DNA of 64,000 nt, taken from NCBI RefSeq assembly GCF_009933335.1, contig NZ_MAEL01000042.1, positions 1 through 64,000 of the forward strand, read 5' to 3'. This DNA is from Candidatus Enterococcus willemsii. GTDB lineage: Bacteria; Bacillota; Bacilli; Lactobacillales; Enterococcaceae. The position numbers and the translations under genes were made by a program. Under the pieces are notes generated by a model. It was not told the DNA's origin and made no database searches. It saw nothing but the letters and a program-made list of their open reading frames with translations. Position 1 is the stretch's first letter, and the number at the start of each line of letters is the position of its first letter. Of the stretch, positions 6,369 to 14,349 are shown piece after piece.

Positions 6369-7889
6369 ATGAGAAAAATTCAATTTTTTGATACAACCCT
6401 AAGAGATGGCGAACAAACACCAGGTGTAAATTTCAATACCAGCGAAAAAGTCCAAATTGCTATGCAACTAGAAAAATGGGGAATTGACACGATTGAAGCA
6501 GGTTTTCCAATTGCTTCTCAAGGTGATTTTGAAGCTGTTCAAGCCATTGCAAAATCAGCGACTAAAATGACTGTTGCTGGCTTGGCTCGTTGCCAGAAAA
6601 AAGATATTGACCGTGCGTATGAAGCATTAAAAGATGCAAAATATCCACAAATTCATATCTTTCTAGCTACCAGTGATGTCCATATGAAATACAAATTAAA
6701 ATTGACAAGAGAGCAAGTGATTGCATCAATTAAAGAACATATTAGTTACGCAAAAGAACGTTTTGAGAAAGTTCAGTTTTCACCAGAAGATGCTACACGG
6801 ACAGACAAAGCATTCCTATTAGAAGCAGTTCAAACTGCGATTGATGCGGGAGCCACAATTATTAATGTACCGGATACAGTAGGTTATTCAAATCCGACAG
6901 AATATGGCGCACTCTTTGCTTATCTAATTGAAAACATTCAAAGTGAAGAAGACATTATCTTTTCTTCACATTGTCATGATGATTTAGGGATGGCAACTGC
7001 TAATGCTTTGGCCGCGATTGAGAACGGGGCAAACCGAGTAGAAGGAGCGATTAACGGAATTGGTGAACGTGCTGGAAATACAGCTTTAGAAGAAGTCGCA
7101 GTCGCTTTGCATATTCGCAAAGACTTTTATGGATGTGAATCAAATATTGTTTTAAATGAAACGAAGCGTACTAGCGATATTGTCGCTCGTCTATCAGGAT
7201 TTGGTGTTCCTAAGAACAAAGCCGTCATTGGTGGTAATGCCTATGCACATGAATCAGGTATTCATCAAGATGGTGTTTTGAAAAATCCTGAAACTTATGA
7301 AATTATTACACCGCAATTGGTTGGGGTACAAACAAATTCTCTACCATTAGGAAAATTATCAGGTCGTCACGCTTTTACAACTAAAATGGCTGAACTTGGC
7401 TACAATCTAACGGAAGAAGAAGTTAAACAGTTGTTCAAGAAATTTAAAGAACTGGCTGATAAGAAGAAACATATTACAGATGAAGATTTAATTGCTTTGC
7501 AAGCTGACGAAGTCCGTCACAGTGAAGAAAAATATCAATTAAAAACAGTTCAACTACAATATGTATCCAATGGTTACCAAGGTGCTGTCGTCTCAATTTC
7601 TGATGAAAATCAAGAGGTTCATACCGCATCAGCTATCGGCTCAGGAAGTATTCAAGCGATTTATAATTCAATTGACCAAATTTTTGAACAACAGCCGCGC
7701 TTAGTCAACTATGAAATCATGGCGTTGACAAGTGGCGAAGATGCTCAAGCAGAAGTTCACGTTTCAATCGAATGCCAAGTGACGAATCAACGTATCAATG
7801 GAATTGGTGTTGACTTCGATGTCTTGCAAGCCTCTGCCAAAGCTTATACACAAGCGAGTGCAATTCTGAAGGAAAAGGGAGCAAACTAA
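6369..7889 (+). CDS. leuA: 2-isopropylmalate synthase
   Basis: First step of leucine synthesis: condensation of acetyl-CoA with 2-oxoisovalerate. It has 506 residues, the usual length of the long LeuA type. The HMGL-like TIM barrel begins with [15 protein letters not shown]. The metal-binding HCHDDLG motif is present, as is the [14 protein letters not shown] motif of the linker. The C-terminal part (from about 390) is the leucine-binding regulatory domain that gives feedback inhibition. I prefer the ATG at 6369, where family members start; the ATG at 6363 is only 4 nt from the AGAGG site. It is the first structural gene after the attenuator, and leuB follows with a 1-nt gap. Confidence 0.95.
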   Translation: MRKIQFFDTTLRDGEQTPGVNFNTSEKVQIAMQLEKWGIDTIEAGFPIASQGDFEAVQAIAKSATKMTVAGLARCQKKDIDRAYEALKDAKYPQIHIFLATSDVHMKYKLKLTREQVIASIKEHISYAKERFEKVQFSPEDATRTDKAFLLEAVQTAIDAGATIINVPDTVGYSNPTEYGALFAYLIENIQSEEDIIFSSHCHDDLGMATANALAAIENGANRVEGAINGIGERAGNTALEEVAVALHIRKDFYGCESNIVLNETKRTSDIVARLSGFGVPKNKAVIGGNAYAHESGIHQDGVLKNPETYEIITPQLVGVQTNSLPLGKLSGRHAFTTKMAELGYNLTEEEVKQLFKKFKELADKKKHITDEDLIALQADEVRHSEEKYQLKTVQLQYVSNGYQGAVVSISDENQEVHTASAIGSGSIQAIYNSIDQIFEQQPRLVNYEIMALTSGEDAQAEVHVSIECQVTNQRINGIGVDFDVLQASAKAYTQASAILKEKGAN

Positions 7890-7890
7890 A

Positions 7891-8934
7891 ATGGTAAAAA
7901 AAATTGTTGTGTTAGCAGGTGACGGTATTGGACCAGAAATTATGGCGAGTGGACTAGCCGTTTTGAAAAAAGCGGTCGAGCATTCGGATGTCCAATTTGA
8001 ATTTGATGCCCAAGATTTCGGTGGTTCCGGAATCGATGCCAAAGGTGAACCATTACCATCAGAAACATTGGCTGCATGCCAATCAGCGGATGCTATTTTA
8101 TTAGGGGCTATTGGAGGTCCTAAATGGGAACAGGCAGAAAAAACACCTGAACAAGGTTTGCTTGCTTTGCGTCGGGAATTAAATTTATTTGCAAATATTC
8201 GTCCGATTTCCGTGCCTGATGCGTTGTTACCATTGTCTCCAATTAAAGAAAATATTGTCAAAGGCACAGATTTTATTGTTGTTAGAGAATTGACGAGTGG
8301 GATTTATTTTGGCGAACCGAGACATTTGGGAGAAAACGAAGCTTATGATACAAATCGCTATAATGTCGATGAAATCAAACGAATTATTCGTCAAGCATTT
8401 GAAATTGCAAGTGGTCGTCGGAAGCATGTGTTATCGGTAGACAAAGCCAATGTGTTAGCAACCAGTAAACTATGGCGCAAAGTAGCAGAAGAAGTCGCGC
8501 AAGAATTTCCAGATTGTACGCTAGAACATCAATATGTTGATTCAGCAGCGATGCGCATTGTTCAAAATCCAACCGCTTTTGATGTGATTGTGACCGAGAA
8601 TTTGTTTGGGGATATTCTAAGCGATGAAGCGTCAGTTTTACCTGGAACGTTAGGTGTTTTACCAAGTGCCAGTCACGGTGAATCAGGTGTGTCTTTATAT
8701 GAACCTATTCATGGATCAGCACCTGATATTGCGGGTAAAAATATTGCCAATCCCGTGTCAATGATTTTGTCAGCAAGTCTAATGCTGCGTCAATCGTTTG
8801 ATATGCATGAAGAAGCCGATCGAATCGAGACAGCATGTTTTGAAGCGATGGAAGAAGGTATTTTAACGAAAGATTTAGGTGGAACGACAACAACGACCGC
8901 TTTTACAGAAGCGATTTTAGAGAAGTTAGCATAA
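7891..8934 (+). CDS. leuB: 3-isopropylmalate dehydrogenase
   Basis: NAD-dependent oxidative decarboxylation of 3-isopropylmalate, third step of leucine synthesis. It has 347 residues, normal for the family. The start GDGIGPEIMASG is the nucleotide-binding opening. VVRELTSGIYFG is the substrate-specificity segment. Other diagnostic stretches are VDKANVLATSKLWR and ENLFGDILSDEAS, with the metal-binding aspartates, and EPIHGSAPDIAGK. It starts one base after the leuA stop and shares its message. The leuC gene follows 27 bases later with its own AAAAGGAG site. Confidence 0.95.
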   Translation: MVKKIVVLAGDGIGPEIMASGLAVLKKAVEHSDVQFEFDAQDFGGSGIDAKGEPLPSETLAACQSADAILLGAIGGPKWEQAEKTPEQGLLALRRELNLFANIRPISVPDALLPLSPIKENIVKGTDFIVVRELTSGIYFGEPRHLGENEAYDTNRYNVDEIKRIIRQAFEIASGRRKHVLSVDKANVLATSKLWRKVAEEVAQEFPDCTLEHQYVDSAAMRIVQNPTAFDVIVTENLFGDILSDEASVLPGTLGVLPSASHGESGVSLYEPIHGSAPDIAGKNIANPVSMILSASLMLRQSFDMHEEADRIETACFEAMEEGILTKDLGGTTTTTAFTEAILEKLA

Positions 8935-8961
8935 AGTTTGAAATAAAAAGGAGTTTTTCAG

Positions 8962-10344
8962 ATGGGAAAGACACTATTTGATAAAGTTTGGGAACGTCAC
9001 GTTGTCAGCGGAGAAGAAGGCGAAGCGCAACTTCTTTACATTGATTTGCAAATGATTCATGAAGTGACTTCACCGCAAGCTTTTGAAGGGTTGCGTGAAG
9101 CTGGTCGTACCGTTCGCCGTCCAGATAAAACATTTGGAACCATGGATCACAACGTACCAACCAAAGATATCTTTAACATTACGGATTTGGTTTCAAAAAA
9201 ACAAATTGATACACTACGTAGAAACTGTGAAGAATTTGGCATTACGCTATGTGATAACGGTTCAGAACGCCAAGGAATTGTGCATATGGTTGGGCCAGAA
9301 GTCGGTTTAACACAACCAGGTAAAACCATCGTTTGTGGTGATTCACATACGGCCACTCATGGTGCTTTTGGAGCGATTGCTTTTGGTATTGGAACAAGCG
9401 AGGTGGAACATGTCCTAGCTACACAAACGATTTGGCAAAAAAAACCAAAGCGTTTAGGGGTACATGTGACTGGTAAATTACAACCAGGTGTTTATGCCAA
9501 AGACATCATTTTAGCATTGATTGCCACATATGGCGTTGATTTTGGCGTTGGTTATGCGGCAGAATTTTATGGAGATACAATTGAAGGTTTAACCATGGAG
9601 CAACGAATGACTATTTGTAACATGTCAATTGAAGGTGGCGCGAAAATGGGGATGATGGCGCCAGATGAGAAGACGTTTGAATATGTCCGTGGACGTGAAT
9701 ATGCACCGAAAGATATGGATGCGGCAATTGCTGATTGGCAGACGCTTTATGCGGATGAAGATGCTGAGTATGATCGCGTATTGGAATTAGATGTTTCGAC
9801 GCTAGCTCCTTATGTAACATGGGGGACCAATCCTGAAATGGGGGTCGCATTTAACGAACCGTTCCCTGAGATAAAAGATCATAATGATCGGCTAGCTTAC
9901 GAATATATGGATTTACAACCTGGACAAAAACCAGCAGATATTAAGATTGAATATGTGTTTATTGGCTCTTGTACGAATGGTCGTTTGTCAGATTTACAAG
10001 AAGCAGCCAAAATTCTAAAAGGCAAAAAAATTAAAGATGGGGTTACTGGGATTGTGGTTCCAGGTTCAAGACCGGTCCGCCACGCAGCCGAAAAAATTGG
10101 GTTAGACAAAATTTTTATCGAAGCCGGTTTTGAATGGCGTGAGCCTGGCTGTTCAATGTGTCTAGGAATGAATCCAGATAAGGTACCAGAATTTATTCAT
10201 TGTGCTTCCACATCTAATCGAAATTTCGTTGGTCGCCAAGGGAAAAACTCTCGCACGCATCTATGTAGTCCAGCGATGGCTGCAGCAGCTGCGATTCATG
10301 GTCACTTTATTGATGTACGTGACATTATAGGAGGGGAAAATTAA
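8962..10344 (+). CDS. leuC: 3-isopropylmalate dehydratase large subunit
   Basis: Large subunit of isopropylmalate isomerase, second step of leucine synthesis, which interconverts 2- and 3-isopropylmalate with a [4Fe-4S] cluster. It has 460 residues. The cluster cysteines are visible in GSCTNGR and in the CSMCLGMN pair. The start [12 protein letters not shown] is typical of bacterial LeuC, and [14 protein letters not shown] is the aconitase signature. The stop overlaps the leuD start by one base (TAATG), which suggests coupled translation of the two subunits. Confidence 0.95.
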   Translation: MGKTLFDKVWERHVVSGEEGEAQLLYIDLQMIHEVTSPQAFEGLREAGRTVRRPDKTFGTMDHNVPTKDIFNITDLVSKKQIDTLRRNCEEFGITLCDNGSERQGIVHMVGPEVGLTQPGKTIVCGDSHTATHGAFGAIAFGIGTSEVEHVLATQTIWQKKPKRLGVHVTGKLQPGVYAKDIILALIATYGVDFGVGYAAEFYGDTIEGLTMEQRMTICNMSIEGGAKMGMMAPDEKTFEYVRGREYAPKDMDAAIADWQTLYADEDAEYDRVLELDVSTLAPYVTWGTNPEMGVAFNEPFPEIKDHNDRLAYEYMDLQPGQKPADIKIEYVFIGSCTNGRLSDLQEAAKILKGKKIKDGVTGIVVPGSRPVRHAAEKIGLDKIFIEAGFEWREPGCSMCLGMNPDKVPEFIHCASTSNRNFVGRQGKNSRTHLCSPAMAAAAAIHGHFIDVRDIIGGEN

Positions 10345-10934
10345 TGGAACCTTTTACAGTCTATGAGGGGAAAACAGTTCCTTTTATGAATGATAATTTA
10401 GATACTGATCAGATTTTACCGAAAACTTATTTGAAATTGATTGAAAAATCAGGTTTTGGTGAATTTTTATTTGATGATTGGCGTTATCTTTCCGGTCGAA
10501 AACCAAATCCTGATTTTATCCTAAATTTTCCTGAATATAGTGAGGCATCTATTTTAATTTCAGGAGATAATTTTGGTGGTGGTTCTTCTCGAGAGCATGC
10601 AGTCTGGGCAATCGCAAATTATGGTTTTCGCGCAGTGATTGCAGGGAGCTTTGGCGATATTTTTTATATGAATTCGTTGAAGAATGGTTTACTTCCAATT
10701 TCATTGCCACGTCCTGCACTAGAACAACTAGCATCCTTAGCACCAACTGACAAGATAACGATTGATTTACCTAATCAAAAAGTAGTTTCAGGTGAATATG
10801 AATATTCCTTTGAGATCGATTCAACTTGGAAACATAAATTATTAAATGGCTTAGATGAAATCGGAATTACTTTGAAGGAAGAAGCGGCGATTACAGCCTA
10901 CGAACAAACAATCCCAGCCTATTGGCAGAATTAA
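10344..10934 (+). CDS. leuD: 3-isopropylmalate dehydratase small subunit
   Basis: Small subunit of isopropylmalate isomerase, forming the swivel domain that closes over the LeuC active site. It has 196 residues. Family motifs include [14 protein letters not shown] near the start and [16 protein letters not shown], the substrate-recognition loop. It is the last gene of leuABCD. No strong terminator lies directly behind it, so some transcripts may run into the rplU leader. No ilv genes are present next to it. Confidence 0.95.
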   Translation: MEPFTVYEGKTVPFMNDNLDTDQILPKTYLKLIEKSGFGEFLFDDWRYLSGRKPNPDFILNFPEYSEASILISGDNFGGGSSREHAVWAIANYGFRAVIAGSFGDIFYMNSLKNGLLPISLPRPALEQLASLAPTDKITIDLPNQKVVSGEYEYSFEIDSTWKHKLLNGLDEIGITLKEEAAITAYEQTIPAYWQN

Positions 10935-10957
10935 TGAAAAAAATTAAAAACTTTTCA

Positions 10958-10986
10958 TTGACGTTGAATGAACTTTTTGATAAGAT
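10958..10986 (+). promoter_or_regulatory. rplU promoter
   Basis: TTGACG (10958-10963) and TAAGAT (10981-10986) have a 17-bp spacer and lie directly upstream of the structured rplU leader. Confidence 0.7.
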
Positions 10987-10991
10987 ATAAA

Positions 10992-11088
10992 CGTTGTAAT
11001 TGTGGACTCCACAGCTACAACCGCACAGAACAAGTTTTTAAGCACGTGAGTCACTTGGGATGGCGAGTCTAAGTATATTACAAGGAGG
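10992..11088 (+). ncRNA. Ribosomal protein L21 leader
   Basis: About 100 nt of structured leader lie between the promoter and rplU. A first hairpin (10994-11020, arms TTGTA..TGTGG / CCACA..TACAA) is followed by an unpaired purine-rich segment and a GGGATGGCGAGTC block just before the AGGAGGTG ribosome site. Position and layout match the L21 leader known upstream of rplU-prp-rpmA in Firmicutes, where it probably mediates autoregulation. I have not run a covariance model. Confidence 0.65.
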
Positions 11089-11099
11089 TGCTGTATAGC

Positions 11100-11408
11100 A
11101 TGTACGCAATTATCAAAACTGGTGGTAAACAAATCAAAGTTGAAGTTGGTCAAGCAATCTACGTTGAAAAATTAGACGTTGAAGCTGGTCAAAAAGTAAC
11201 ATTTGACGAAGTAATCTTAGTAGGTGGCGAATCAACTAAAGTTGGAGCTCCAACTGTAGCTGGTGCAACTGTTGAAGGAACTGTTGAAAAACACGGCAAA
11301 CAAAAGAAAGTCGTGACTTACAAATACAAACCTAAAAAACACACTCACCGTAAACAAGGTCACCGTCAACCTTACACAAAAGTTGTTATCGAAGCGATTA
11401 ACGCTTAA
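11100..11408 (+). CDS. rplU: 50S ribosomal protein L21
   Basis: 102 residues, the standard L21 length. It begins [11 protein letters not shown] and carries the basic [20 protein letters not shown] stretch that binds 23S rRNA. The ATG at 11100 fits the family. An AAGGAGGTG ribosome site lies about 10 nt upstream. A start at 11088 would be too close to that site. It is first in the rplU-prp-rpmA operon. Confidence 0.97.
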   Translation: MYAIIKTGGKQIKVEVGQAIYVEKLDVEAGQKVTFDEVILVGGESTKVGAPTVAGATVEGTVEKHGKQKKVVTYKYKPKKHTHRKQGHRQPYTKVVIEAINA

Positions 11409-11433
11409 TTCTTACAAAAAAGCAGGGTAAGCT

Positions 11434-11775
11434 ATGATTAAAGGAACATTTAAACGTAATGATTCTGGACGTATCGTTTCATACGAAATTTCAGGTCATG
11501 CGTATGCAGGAGAATATGGTGATGATGTTGTCTGTTCAGCAGTGTCAGTTTTAATCTTTAGCACAATAAATGGAATTGATGCGCTAGCGGGCGTTCAACC
11601 GATTATTGATGCAGACGAAGAAGAAGAAGGATATATCTATGTAGAAATCCCTACTGAAATGACACAAGAACAAAGTAACATTGTCCAGATTTTATTAGAA
11701 AATCTGTTACTTGGTCTCCAAGCTGTTCAAGAAGAAAATAGCGAATATATCCAAATTAACACACAAACAAAATAG
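11434..11775 (+). CDS. prp: Ribosomal-processing cysteine protease Prp
   Basis: 113 residues (YsxB family). The catalytic His and Cys are in the conserved segment GHAYAGEYGDDVVCSAVSVL. In Firmicutes, Prp removes the short N-terminal extension of ribosomal protein L27 and is essential in Staphylococcus. It lies between rplU and rpmA as usual, and its substrate, with the expected cleavage motif, is encoded 12 bases downstream. Confidence 0.93.
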   Translation: MIKGTFKRNDSGRIVSYEISGHAYAGEYGDDVVCSAVSVLIFSTINGIDALAGVQPIIDADEEEEGYIYVEIPTEMTQEQSNIVQILLENLLLGLQAVQEENSEYIQINTQTK

Positions 11776-11787
11776 GAGGTGCATCTC

Positions 11788-12081
11788 ATGTTGATGAAAA
11801 TGAATTTACAATTTTTCGCCCATAAAAAAGGTGGAGGTTCTACATCTAACGGACGTGACTCAGAATCAAAACGTTTAGGCGCTAAACGTGCTGACGGTCA
11901 AACTGTTACAGGTGGATCTATCCTTTATCGCCAACGCGGTACTAAAATTTATCCAGGCGTAAACGTAGGTATTGGTGGAGACGATACTTTATTTGCAAAA
12001 GTTGACGGCGTAGTACGTTTCGAACGTAAAGGTCGCGACAAAAAACAAGTATCTGTATACCCAGTAGCTCAAGAAGCTTAA
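11788..12081 (+). CDS. rpmA: 50S ribosomal protein L27 with Prp-cleaved extension
   Basis: 97 residues. The N-terminus [17 protein letters not shown] contains the Firmicutes extension [10 protein letters not shown], where Prp cleaves after FF to expose the mature AHKKG end that reaches the peptidyl transferase centre. The rest ([24 protein letters not shown]) is highly conserved L27. The start at 11788 is chosen for its distance from AGGAGGTG; a start at 11779 would overlap that site. A strong terminator follows. Confidence 0.96.
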   Translation: MLMKMNLQFFAHKKGGGSTSNGRDSESKRLGAKRADGQTVTGGSILYRQRGTKIYPGVNVGIGGDDTLFAKVDGVVRFERKGRDKKQVSVYPVAQEA

Positions 12082-12087
12082 TTATTT

Positions 12088-12119
12088 AACTCTATCTCAT
12101 TTTGAGGTAGGGTTTTTTT
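12088..12119 (+). terminator. Terminator of rplU-prp-rpmA operon
   Basis: A 12-bp stem (12088-12099 with 12103-12114, including G-U pairs) with a 3-nt loop ends in seven T. Confidence 0.88.
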
Positions 12120-12168
12120 GTACATAAATAACAACTTTCGTGTAAAATAAAGACAGGAGTGTGATTGG

Positions 12169-12810
12169 ATGGAAAAACAACTAACAGTGAAAGGTTTGGG
12201 GCGAGTGAAGGTAACTCCAAACGTTGCGATTGTAACCTTACGTGTAACAACGACACAACAAGAATATGAACAACTTCTATCTGAAGTAAATCAACGCATG
12301 CAACGACTGGAGACAGTCTTGTTAACTGCGGGTCTTTCGAAAGAAGACATAAAAACAACCGCTTTTTCAATTCATCCGAAAGAGCAAATGAATCAGGAGA
12401 ATGAATGGCAATTGGTTGGTTATGAAGCCTATCAAGAAATAACCTTACATTTGACTTTAGAGCAAGCGTATTTAACAACTATTTTAACTGCTGTTGCTGA
12501 ATCTGGTGTTCATCCCGTTCTTTCTGTGCAATTTACTGTCGCTCAACAAGAAGTCGTTGAACAACAACTACTTTTGCAGGCGACTGAAAATGGCAGAAGA
12601 CAAGCGGAATTATTAGCGACAGCTGCCAATGTACAATTAGGTGAGTTGCTTCAAATTGAGTACACGCCTAGAACAACTGAATTTTTATCATCCACTATGC
12701 TACAATCAGAAAAAATATCTCACCATCTAACGATTCCAATGCTTCATCCAGCGGATATTATTGAAGAGGCAGCGGTAACGCTTATTTGGCAAATTGAGGA
12801 GGAAAAATAA
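12169..12810 (+). CDS. SIMPL domain (DUF541) protein
   Basis: 213 residues of the SIMPL/DUF541 family. The start KQLTVKGLGRVKVTPNVAIV is the usual G-x-G-x-v-x-v-x-P-D/N-x-A pattern, and the middle contains ETVLLTAGLSKEDIKTTAFSI. Related proteins form oligomeric channel-like rings or periplasmic proteins of unclear function. Unlike many members, this one has no signal peptide, so it is probably cytoplasmic. The ATG at 12169 follows AGGAGTG. It is joined to the lipid kinase gene (0-base gap) and the acetyltransferase gene in an apparent operon. Confidence 0.85.
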   Translation: MEKQLTVKGLGRVKVTPNVAIVTLRVTTTQQEYEQLLSEVNQRMQRLETVLLTAGLSKEDIKTTAFSIHPKEQMNQENEWQLVGYEAYQEITLHLTLEQAYLTTILTAVAESGVHPVLSVQFTVAQQEVVEQQLLLQATENGRRQAELLATAANVQLGELLQIEYTPRTTEFLSSTMLQSEKISHHLTIPMLHPADIIEEAAVTLIWQIEEEK

Positions 12811-13707
12811 ATGACAAAAGCATTCTTAATCGTTAACCCAAGTTCTGGAGGCGAAGAGGCAAAGCAATATGAGGATCAAGCAACAGCAAAGCTCCAAGAA
12901 TTGTTTCAAGAAGTGATTGTGAAACACACTGAAAAAGCAGGCGATGCGACAGATTTTGCAAAAGAAGCTGCAAAAGAGCGAATCGATAGTGTATTTGCGA
13001 TGGGTGGAGACGGAACGGTTAACGAAGTTATTAGTGGATTAGCTGAAGAAGAATTTCGTCCAACATTTGGTTTCTTTCCATTAGGGACAGTTAATGATTT
13101 AGGCCGTGCGCTTAATTTACCAATGGATCCAGAAGAAGCGATTTCGCAATTATCATTAGACCGGACTAGTTCATTAGATATTGGCAAAATTAACGATCAA
13201 TATTTCATGAATGTGGTAGCGATTGGCACTATTCCTGAATCAATTAATGATGTTGACGTGGAAGATAAGACAAAATTTGGTAAGTTAGCTTACTTTGCTT
13301 CTGGCATCAAACATGTAATTGGTAATAAATCATATGACTTTGAAGTAACTTTAGATGAGAAAACACAAGAAATAACTAGCAGCACGATTATTATTGCCTT
13401 AACTCGTTCAGTCGGCGGTTTTGAACAATTGCTTGCTGATGCAGAAGTCAATGATGGAAAAATGCATGCGATTTATTTAAAAGATGAAAGTTTGCTAGAT
13501 ACAGTGAAAAGTTTACCGGATTTAATCAAAGGTGTTGACAAATCGACGGATAATTTAGGATATGAAACGTTCTCGAAAGGTCAAATTGCATTAAAAGAGG
13601 GCGAATTAGGAACGAATATTGATGGTGATGAAGGTCCGAAATTACCTATTCATTTAGAAATTTTACCGTCACATCTGACAGTCTATACTGGTAAAGCAAA
13701 TGACTGA
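12811..13707 (+). CDS. YegS/DgkB-type lipid kinase
   Basis: 298 residues. The N-terminal diacylglycerol-kinase catalytic domain shows the nucleotide-binding loop NPSSGG and the motif MGGDGTVNEVISGL, followed by PLGTVNDLGRALN. The C-terminal beta-sandwich ends with NIDGDEGPKLPIHLEIL. Such enzymes phosphorylate diacylglycerol or related lipids to recycle lipid anchors left from lipoteichoic acid synthesis. Which lipid is used here cannot be told from the sequence. It overlaps the next gene by 8 bases. Confidence 0.9.
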   Translation: MTKAFLIVNPSSGGEEAKQYEDQATAKLQELFQEVIVKHTEKAGDATDFAKEAAKERIDSVFAMGGDGTVNEVISGLAEEEFRPTFGFFPLGTVNDLGRALNLPMDPEEAISQLSLDRTSSLDIGKINDQYFMNVVAIGTIPESINDVDVEDKTKFGKLAYFASGIKHVIGNKSYDFEVTLDEKTQEITSSTIIIALTRSVGGFEQLLADAEVNDGKMHAIYLKDESLLDTVKSLPDLIKGVDKSTDNLGYETFSKGQIALKEGELGTNIDGDEGPKLPIHLEILPSHLTVYTGKAND

Positions 13708-14254
13708 CGTTTTCATTCGTATGGCAAAAAAAGAGGATGCGGCAGTGTTACTAGCTATCTACGCACCGTATGTTGAAGAAACCACTATCACGTTTGAATA
13801 TGAGGTGCCAACATTAGTAGATTTTTGCCAAAGAATTGAAACAACTTTAACGCGCTTTCCTTATTTAGTGGCTGAAACGACAGCTGGTGAAATTGTAGGC
13901 TATGCGTATGCAGGAAGTTATAAAGGACGAGTAGCTTATGATTGGTCTGTCGAGACAACAGTTTATGTGAAGAAGAACTGTGCTATCAAAGGTGTTGGAA
14001 CTCAGTTGTATGGTGCGTTAGAAGAAGTATTGAAAAAACAACATGTTGTAAATTTGCTTGCGTGTATCACAGCAGGTAATGACCGGAGTGTGAAATTTCA
14101 TGAAAAGCTAGGTTATCAAGTGATTGGTTCGTTTCCACAACTAGGGTTTAAATTTAATCAGTGGTGTGATGTTATTTGGATGCAAAAAATGTTGCATTTG
14201 CCAAAGAAACCCAAACCATTTATTCCGTTTTCTGAATTAAGCGAAGCAAGGTGA
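13700..14254 (+). CDS. GNAT acetyltransferase (phosphinothricin-type)
   Basis: 184 residues. It belongs to the Pat/Bar-like GNAT group: the start IRMAKKEDAAVLLAIYAPYVEETTITFEYEVP and the later VETTVYVKKNCAIKGVGTQLYGAL include the acetyl-CoA binding loop. KFHEKLGYQVIGSF is the usual GNAT C-terminal strand pattern. Family members acetylate phosphinothricin, methionine sulfoximine or amino acids; the substrate here is not known. It overlaps the lipid kinase gene by 8 bases and probably closes that operon. Confidence 0.87.
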   Translation: MTDVFIRMAKKEDAAVLLAIYAPYVEETTITFEYEVPTLVDFCQRIETTLTRFPYLVAETTAGEIVGYAYAGSYKGRVAYDWSVETTVYVKKNCAIKGVGTQLYGALEEVLKKQHVVNLLACITAGNDRSVKFHEKLGYQVIGSFPQLGFKFNQWCDVIWMQKMLHLPKKPKPFIPFSELSEAR

Positions 14255-14349
14255 GTGATTGCCTTGCTTTTTTGTTTTTTATTGTCAGTTGGCAATTCGT
14301 TGGGGAAGTGTATATAATAAAAGAGAGGAGTAGAGGAGAGGTGAAGAAG

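Noticed and set aside
12904-13187. 93-codon minus strand frame inside the lipid kinase gene
   Set aside because: No ribosome site, and the + strand frame shows clear conserved kinase motifs.
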